NCBI GenBank assembly: GCA_011773355.1
Contig: WVXT01000057.1
Location: forward strand, 1 to 39,659
Direction of reading: 5' to 3'
Origin: a bacterium
GTDB lineage: Bacteria; UBA6262; WVXT01
DNA length: 39,659 nt
Each line of letters opens with the position of its first letter. The first letter of the stretch is position 1. Shown in pieces: positions 34,731 through 39,659 of the stretch. The position numbers and the translations under genes are program-made. Under the pieces are notes generated by a model. That model saw only the letters and a program-made list of their open reading frames with translations, was not told where the DNA came from and did not search any database.

Positions 34731-36481
34731 GTAAGAGAGAAATCCTCCCTAAATTGCAAATCGTAAAGTTTTTTATACAATCCACTCCTCTCAATTAACT
34801 CGTCGTGCTTTCCTACTTCTACAATTCTGCCACGGTCAATGACAATAATCTTATCTGCTTTTCGGATTGTTGACAGACGATGTGCTATTACTAACGTGGT
34901 GTGGTCCTTCATCAAGCGATCCAATGCTTCCTGAACTAAAAGTTCGGATTCTGAATCTAACGAAGAGGTTGCTTCATCGAAAATCAGGACTTCCGGGTTT
35001 TTTAGGATTGCCCGGGCAATAGCGATTCGCTGTTTCTGTCCGCCGGATAACTTAACTCCTCTCTCGCCGATAATAGTCTCGTAACCCTGGGGAAGGTTCA
35101 TTATAAACTCATGAGCATTGGCTATGCGCGCCGAGGCTACAATCCTCTCAAAGGAAGCTTCCGGATCGCCATAGGCGATATTATTTCTTACCGTATCATT
35201 GAACAGAATGGTTTCCTGCGTGACAATGCCCATCTGTCCTCTCAAAGATTTCAAGGTTACCTCTCTTATATCCAGACCATCGACTGTAATTTTTCCCTTC
35301 GTAGGGTCGTAGAAACGAGGAATCAGATTGGCTATGGTAGTTTTTCCACCCCCGCTGGGGCCAACCAGGGCTAATATTTCTCCCTTGGAAACTTCCAAAT
35401 CAATGTCCTCAAGTACAAGGTCATTTTCTCTCGAAGAACCCTGTTGGGGATAGGAAAAAGAAACGTTTTCCAGGACTATCTTTTTTCTCAAGGAGGGAAG
35501 GACTTTAGCATGGGGAAGCTCTGCTACAAAAGACTTTGTATCTAAAACATAAAAAATTCTTTCACTGGCAGCTAAGGCTTGTTGAATCTGTTCGTTGAGG
35601 CTGGCAAAATTCTTTACCGGTTTATACATAGAAGAGATAGCACCAATAAAAGCGAAGAATGTCCCCATAGTACTTCTTCCGCTTATCACCTCGTAACCGG
35701 CAATAGCTAAAACGCTGGCCATCCCCAAAGTCGCAATAAATTCCATAACTGGCGATTGAATGGCTACTACCCGCATCGCCTTCATAATAATCTTAAAGAA
35801 ATTACTATTCTCCAGTCTAAACTTTTCAGCTTCTGTCTTCTCCATACAGAAAGATTTAACCATCTTTATTCCCATGATTTTTTCCTGGAGTAAAGAATAG
35901 ATATCAGCCATCTTCTCCTGGCTCTTTCTGCTTATCTTCCGCAATCTTCTCCCAAAATTCCTTAAAGGTAGGGTAACCAGAGGAAAAACAATCATAATTA
36001 CGATTGCCCACCGCCAATGCAGATAGAAAAGAAGCGCAGTCAAGCCGATGACGGTTAAACCTCCACGAATCAAATTTGCCGGAACACTGACAATTGCCCT
36101 TTGCAGCAACATAACGTCATTAGTTAACCGGGAAATAATCTGACCCGTCCTCTGACGAATAAAATAGTCCAGAGAGAGACTTTGCAGGTGGCTGTAAAGT
36201 TTATTCCTTATGTCCATTATTGCTCTTTGTCCAATATACGACATGAGATAAGATTGATAATATTGAAATAATCCTTTAGCCAAAGCACAACCAACGATAA
36301 TTAGAACAATATAAGGAATAATCTGGGCATTTTTTTGAGCAAAGATTTTGTCGAACGTCGGCTTTATCATATACATTAGAAGCGAAGTCAGCCCGGCAAC
36401 TAAAGCCATACAAACCATCGCCTCCAGGAAACGTATCCTGTAGGGTTTAATATATGCAAATAGTCTTTTCAAAAGGTTCAT
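34727..36481 (-). CDS. msbA: MsbA-type lipid A/lipid exporter (ABC transporter, fused TM and ATPase)
   Basis: A 584-residue half-transporter. The six-helix type I exporter domain covers about 15-310. The ATPase domain has Walker A GPSGGGKTT (374-382), the LSGGQ signature (478-482), Walker B VLIFDEA (498-504) and the H-loop in VIAHRLSTI. It follows lpxB with one base of overlap (TGATG), which supports a lipid A/LPS core flippase rather than a drug or peptide exporter. No lpxK or waaA lies beside it, in contrast to many Gram-negative loci. Confidence 0.88.
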   Translation of the reverse strand: MNLLKRLFAYIKPYRIRFLEAMVCMALVAGLTSLLMYMIKPTFDKIFAQKNAQIIPYIVLIIVGCALAKGLFQYYQSYLMSYIGQRAIMDIRNKLYSHLQSLSLDYFIRQRTGQIISRLTNDVMLLQRAIVSVPANLIRGGLTVIGLTALLFYLHWRWAIVIMIVFPLVTLPLRNFGRRLRKISRKSQEKMADIYSLLQEKIMGIKMVKSFCMEKTEAEKFRLENSNFFKIIMKAMRVVAIQSPVMEFIATLGMASVLAIAGYEVISGRSTMGTFFAFIGAISSMYKPVKNFASLNEQIQQALAASERIFYVLDTKSFVAELPHAKVLPSLRKKIVLENVSFSYPQQGSSRENDLVLEDIDLEVSKGEILALVGPSGGGKTTIANLIPRFYDPTKGKITVDGLDIREVTLKSLRGQMGIVTQETILFNDTVRNNIAYGDPEASFERIVASARIANAHEFIMNLPQGYETIIGERGVKLSGGQKQRIAIARAILKNPEVLIFDEATSSLDSESELLVQEALDRLMKDHTTLVIAHRLSTIRKADKIIVIDRGRIVEVGKHDELIERSGLYKKLYDLQFREDFSLT

Positions 36482-37662
36482 CAGTTGCTCGCTGTGGCCT
36501 CCTCCAGAATAATTTTTGCCGCTCTCTTAGATGCCCCGGGAGTACCTAATTTTTGTTTAACTCTTTTAAGTTCTTTTCTGGTCTCTCGCATAAGGCCTGG
36601 ATTACTCAACCAGTGGCAGGCTACCTTAGCAATCTCCTCCGCACGGGCCTTTTGCTGAATAAATTCAGGAACTACCCTCTTTCCCGCTACAATATTGGCC
36701 AGACCAATTCTAGGAATTCTTATCAGAAGTCGCGCCAGTAGATAACTGAAAAGTGAAACCTTATAAATTATGATCATGGGAATACCCAGACAGGCATTTT
36801 CCAGAGTAGCTGTCCCCGAGGCTACCAGAGCCAGGGTCATCGTTCTTCTTATATTATAATCTTCATCACGCACTACCAATAAGGTAAGAGGCGTCTTTTC
36901 CTCTTTCTTAACTCGGTTAGAAGTATTAGTTTCAAATTCTGTTATGCGCTCTCTTATGTAAGTCATAGGTATATTTTCTGCTAGAGGTAAAACAAATTGT
37001 GCTTTCCTGTTTTCAGCTATTTTTTGAGAAGCCTCTAACATAACTGGAAGAAGACGCTCTATCTCCTGTTTTCTGCTTCCGGGCATCAGCCCAATAATGG
37101 GGAAACTAGGGTCGAGCCCGTACTTTTGACAAACTTCTTCTTTACTTTTAGTCGGTTGAATATTATCCAATAGTGGATGACCCACAAAAGAAACATTCAC
37201 CCCGGCCTTCCTGTATGTTTCTTCTTCAAAAGGAAATATCACCAGCATCTTATTAACCAATTCTGCTATATCCTTGATTCTCCCATGCCTCCAGGCCCAG
37301 ATTTGGGGGCCAATGTAGTAAATCAAAGGAATCTTCAACCTCTTCGCCAAGCCTGCCAATCTCAAATTGAAACCAGGGTAATCGATCAACACAATTATAT
37401 CCGGCCTTTCCTTTATCAAGAATTCCTGTGTCTTCCTATAGACATGCCGCAGAGCTCGGATATTATTAATTGCTTCACTAAATCCCACTATTGCCAGTTC
37501 AGTAAGTTTATCCAGAAGTTTTACTCCAGCCCTCTCCATTCTTTCGCCACCCAATCCAGATATCTCTATCTCGGAAGATATTTCTCTTAAGGCATTCACC
37601 AAATTTGCTCCGTGCAAATCTCCCGAGGGGTCACCGGCGACAATGAATATTTTCTTAACCAT
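36481..37662 (-). CDS. lpxB: Lipid A disaccharide synthase
   Basis: A 393-residue GT19 enzyme that condenses UDP-2,3-diacylglucosamine with lipid X to form the lipid A disaccharide at the inner membrane. Visible are the opening IFIVAGDPSGDLHGANL, IVGFSEAINNI, IDYPGFNLRLA, IGPQIWAWRHGRI, LPGSRKQEIERLLPVM, and the donor-site SGTATLENACLGIPMIIIYK. A stretch near 245-270 (TSNRVKKEEKTPLTL) is somewhat longer than usual. It lies between the Gfo/Idh gene and msbA in the lpx operon. Confidence 0.96.
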   Translation of the reverse strand: MVKKIFIVAGDPSGDLHGANLVNALREISSEIEISGLGGERMERAGVKLLDKLTELAIVGFSEAINNIRALRHVYRKTQEFLIKERPDIIVLIDYPGFNLRLAGLAKRLKIPLIYYIGPQIWAWRHGRIKDIAELVNKMLVIFPFEEETYRKAGVNVSFVGHPLLDNIQPTKSKEEVCQKYGLDPSFPIIGLMPGSRKQEIERLLPVMLEASQKIAENRKAQFVLPLAENIPMTYIRERITEFETNTSNRVKKEEKTPLTLLVVRDEDYNIRRTMTLALVASGTATLENACLGIPMIIIYKVSLFSYLLARLLIRIPRIGLANIVAGKRVVPEFIQQKARAEEIAKVACHWLSNPGLMRETRKELKRVKQKLGTPGASKRAAKIILEEATASN

Positions 37663-37665
37663 GGC

Positions 37666-38601
37666 TTATCCTGAATTTTCCCTAATTTTTTTCAGAATTT
37701 CCAAGCCAATTTCCAGAGCGTCACGACCGTGCTTGCCAGAAACCAAGGGCTTCCTGCCTCTCTCCACACATTGGACAAAATGTGTCAACTCTTCTCTCAA
37801 GGGGTCTGTCTTCTTCAGTTGTGGTCTCAAAATCTTCATATCCTTCATTGATTTTACTTCTTTTCCCTTTTTTTGATAAATCTTTAAACTCTGTTTAACA
37901 TAATCCAATGAAATATATACGTCCTTTTGGAATATTCTAATCTTGCGAAACTTTTCCAAGGAAACCCGACTGGCCGATATATTAGCCACGCAGCCATTCT
38001 GGAAATTAATTCTGGCATTGGCAATATCTTCATTCCGAGAAAGGATACTACCGCCGATAGCGTCAATACTTCTCACTGAGGAGCGTACTAAATACAGCAC
38101 AATGTCGATGTCGTGAATCATCAAGTCCAGCACTACTCCGATGTTGGAAGTGCGCGGGTCATAAGGTCCAAGTCTGTACGCTTCGATAAACTTTGGCTCC
38201 TTAATATATTTTTGCGCTTCTACTATTGCGCTGTTAAACCGTTCAATGTGCCCGATCTGTAAAATCAAATTCTTCTTGCGCGCTATACTCAACAGGTCTC
38301 CCGCTTCTTCCAAAGCAGGAGTAATTGGCTTTTCTATCAGACAGTGCACGCCTCTCTTCAGAAAATCCTTGGCCACAGGATAATGCAGCTCGGTGGGCAC
38401 TACAACACTCACTGCATCGACTTTATCGAAAATCTCTCCATAGTTTGCGTACGGCGTTGTACCATATTCTCGAGCGAGCTTCTCTCTTCTTTTTTGGTCA
38501 ATATCTACAATTCCCGTCAACTCTACATCTGGTATCTGCGAATAAATCCGGGCATGATGCGCACCTATATGGCCGACTCCAATCACACCAACTCTAACCA
38601 T
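37666..38601 (-). CDS. Gfo/Idh/MocA oxidoreductase in the lpx operon
   Basis: A 311-residue NAD(P)-binding oxidoreductase (RVGVIGVGHIGAHHARIY, then CLIEKPITP near 95, GHIERFN near 117 and DLMIHDIDIVLYL). The ATG at 38601 has GGAGAG upstream; the TTG at 38613 overlaps that site and is not preferred. Its place between lpxI and lpxB matches that of gnnA in bacteria that make lipid A from UDP-GlcNAc3N, where GnnA oxidises C3 and GnnB transaminates it. No gnnB is adjacent, so the GnnA reading is possible but unproven. Related genes of unknown role are common in lpx operons of several phyla. Confidence 0.85.
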   Translation of the reverse strand: MVRVGVIGVGHIGAHHARIYSQIPDVELTGIVDIDQKRREKLAREYGTTPYANYGEIFDKVDAVSVVVPTELHYPVAKDFLKRGVHCLIEKPITPALEEAGDLLSIARKKNLILQIGHIERFNSAIVEAQKYIKEPKFIEAYRLGPYDPRTSNIGVVLDLMIHDIDIVLYLVRSSVRSIDAIGGSILSRNEDIANARINFQNGCVANISASRVSLEKFRKIRIFQKDVYISLDYVKQSLKIYQKKGKEVKSMKDMKILRPQLKKTDPLREELTHFVQCVERGRKPLVSGKHGRDALEIGLEILKKIRENSG

Positions 38602-38666
38602 TTTTCTCTCCAAAACGCTCCCATAAACCCGAGGGGCTACACCACATTTGCTATCTCTGTTGATTT

Positions 38667-39494
38667 CTAACTTTCTTTTTCTTTTATTGCCACCAGGGAA
38701 ATGCCATTCTGATTGGCACTTTTAACCACTTTCTCTCTATCCAGTAATATTGTATTGCGGGCACTAAAGGCGAGCACCTTTGCTTTGGCCTGTTTCAATA
38801 CTTCTACTGTCCTCTCACCAACAATGGGAAGGTCAAACCTCCTATCCTGCTCGGGTTTACTTACCTTGACTACCACAACGTCTCCTCTACCTAATCTCCC
38901 TCCCCTCTTTATGGTGCGGTCTGTTCCCTCCATTCCTTCCACTGCTAAAACGGCCTGGTCCTTGACTACAACTGTCTGCCCGATGTCCAGGCCGGCAATC
39001 TCTTTAGCCATCTTATGACCAAACTCGATATCTCGCCATTCCCTTTGCGTAGGTTTGCGTCGGGTCAAAATACCGGGAGAAGGCAAAAGGTGGGAAAGAT
39101 AGGTAGCTGAATCCATTAGTTCTATCCCCTCCCTCAACAACTCATCAGCCACTGCTCCCAGTAGAGAATTAGCCTTCTTATCCTTCACTCCCGCCAAAAG
39201 AGCCATAGCTCTTGCGTCCAGCTTTACCTGACTGAACAGGCGGGTATGTCTAACCTGCCCGGCCATCACCGCCCTGGTTATCCCTTCTTTCTTACAAATC
39301 TCAATCAGATCACCCAATTGTCCGACATTCACCCAGTGAATTCTATCTACTAAATTTTGCAGTCTGGGACTCGTTTCTTTCTTTATTGCCAGAGCGACTA
39401 CCTCTGCTCCTACTCTCTTCGCTTCTTGTGCAAAAATCAAAGGGAATTTCCCATTACCAGCAATCAATCCAATTTTCCTATTCTCTATCTTCAT
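38667..39494 (-). CDS. lpxI: UDP-2,3-diacylglucosamine pyrophosphatase LpxI
   Basis: A 275-residue protein of the LpxI (DUF1009) family, which hydrolyses UDP-2,3-diacylglucosamine to lipid X and UMP in lineages that lack LpxH. Visible are the N-terminal KIGLIAGNGKFPLIFAQEAK, AVMAGQVRHTRLF near 97-109, LLPSPGILTRRKPTQREW near 140 and the C-terminal GRGDVVVVKVSKPEQDRRFDLPIVGERT. It overlaps lpxA by a shared ATGA (stop and start). Lipid X goes to the LpxB two genes downstream. Confidence 0.94.
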   Translation of the reverse strand: MKIENRKIGLIAGNGKFPLIFAQEAKRVGAEVVALAIKKETSPRLQNLVDRIHWVNVGQLGDLIEICKKEGITRAVMAGQVRHTRLFSQVKLDARAMALLAGVKDKKANSLLGAVADELLREGIELMDSATYLSHLLPSPGILTRRKPTQREWRDIEFGHKMAKEIAGLDIGQTVVVKDQAVLAVEGMEGTDRTIKRGGRLGRGDVVVVKVSKPEQDRRFDLPIVGERTVEVLKQAKAKVLAFSARNTILLDREKVVKSANQNGISLVAIKEKES

Positions 39495-39659
39495 TCCTTG
39501 CAGATTCCCCTTTCAGATTCTTTAATAAAGGAGATCATATGGAGCAGTTCATCGGAAATGTTTGACTCTTTCTCCAAAACATTCAAAGCTTGCGTGGTGT
39601 TCAATTTTGAGCGGAAGAGAACCTTGTAAGCTCTCTTCAGCTGGGCTTTAACATGCTTG
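39491..39659 (-). CDS. lpxA: UDP-N-acetylglucosamine acyltransferase, C-terminal fragment
   Basis: The last 55 codons of a gene that runs in from the right edge. The sequence LKRAYKVLFRSKLNTTQAL is characteristic of the C-terminal helical domain of LpxA, the enzyme that starts lipid A synthesis by acylating UDP-GlcNAc. The TGA stop overlaps the lpxI ATG. The N-terminal beta-helix domain is outside the window, so intactness cannot be judged. Confidence 0.9.
   Translation of the reverse strand, partial: KHVKAQLKRAYKVLFRSKLNTTQALNVLEKESNISDELLHMISFIKESERGICKE

Noticed and set aside
1-39659. CRISPR arrays, tRNA or rRNA genes, IS elements, prophage
   Set aside because: I looked for regular spaced repeats, tRNA-like TTC-loop sequences, and transposase or integrase motifs on both strands and saw none.

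Overview
The window is about 39.7 kb of bacterial chromosome. Every gene I can support (31 complete, 1 partial) lies on the minus strand, so transcription runs from high to low coordinates throughout. Lipid A genes (lpxA, lpxI, lpxB and an MsbA-type ABC transporter) point to a diderm, Gram-negative-type cell. The hrcA-grpE-dnaK-dnaJ operon carries a CIRCE operator, Shine-Dalgarno sites are strong, and promoters fit sigma-A/sigma-70. Base composition is moderate to AT-rich. This mix, plus many compact overlapping genes, fits an uncultivated candidate-phylum lineage (for example Omnitrophota- or Aerophobota-like), but I cannot place the phylum from sequence alone.

Layout in the direction of transcription. 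(1) 39659-31096: a lipid A/envelope operon of lpxA (3' end only), lpxI, a Gfo/Idh/MocA oxidoreductase, lpxB, msbA, long nfeD, short nfeD, floA and a small membrane protein. A convincing intrinsic terminator at 30997-31049 closes it. (2) 30928-16485: a surface-polysaccharide/glycolipid cluster. It has a WbpE/WbpB/WbpD-like sugar aminotransferase, dehydrogenase and acetyltransferase set, a GT-C membrane protein fused to TPRs, GT2 and GT4 transferases, a polysaccharide deacetylase, an ATP-grasp enzyme, two B12-binding radical SAM proteins, a SAM methyltransferase and a flippase-like membrane protein. The part from about 22.4 to 16.5 kb is visibly richer in AT. (3) 16335-10654: the heat-shock operon hrcA-grpE-dnaK-dnaJ-rsmE, with a near-consensus promoter and a perfect-arm CIRCE whose spacer is 8 rather than the usual 9 bases. 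(4) 10426-5452: a PAC2-family gene, then overlapping mtaB-lepA-lepB. (5) 5344-96: a sulfur-assembly operon, threonine synthase-like / MoaD-ThiS-like sulfur carrier / NIL-domain protein / ThiF-MoeB-like E1 / cysteine desulfurase / CysK, read from a perfect consensus promoter through a structured leader of about 140 nt.

The most interesting system is region 5. A ubiquitin-like sulfur carrier, its activating enzyme, a cysteine desulfurase and two fold-type II PLP enzymes form one transcription unit, which suggests a protein-thiocarboxylate route to cysteine and/or homocysteine. Other points of note are a cloverleaf-like palindromic repeat at 9375-9433, two copies of a repeat that contains a ribosome binding site (31-60 and 14565-14594), a strongly structured 281-nt spacer at 31558-31838, tandem NfeD paralogues, and an oxidoreductase in the lpx operon at the position GnnA takes in some bacteria. 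I saw no rRNA, tRNA, CRISPR array, insertion sequence or prophage.
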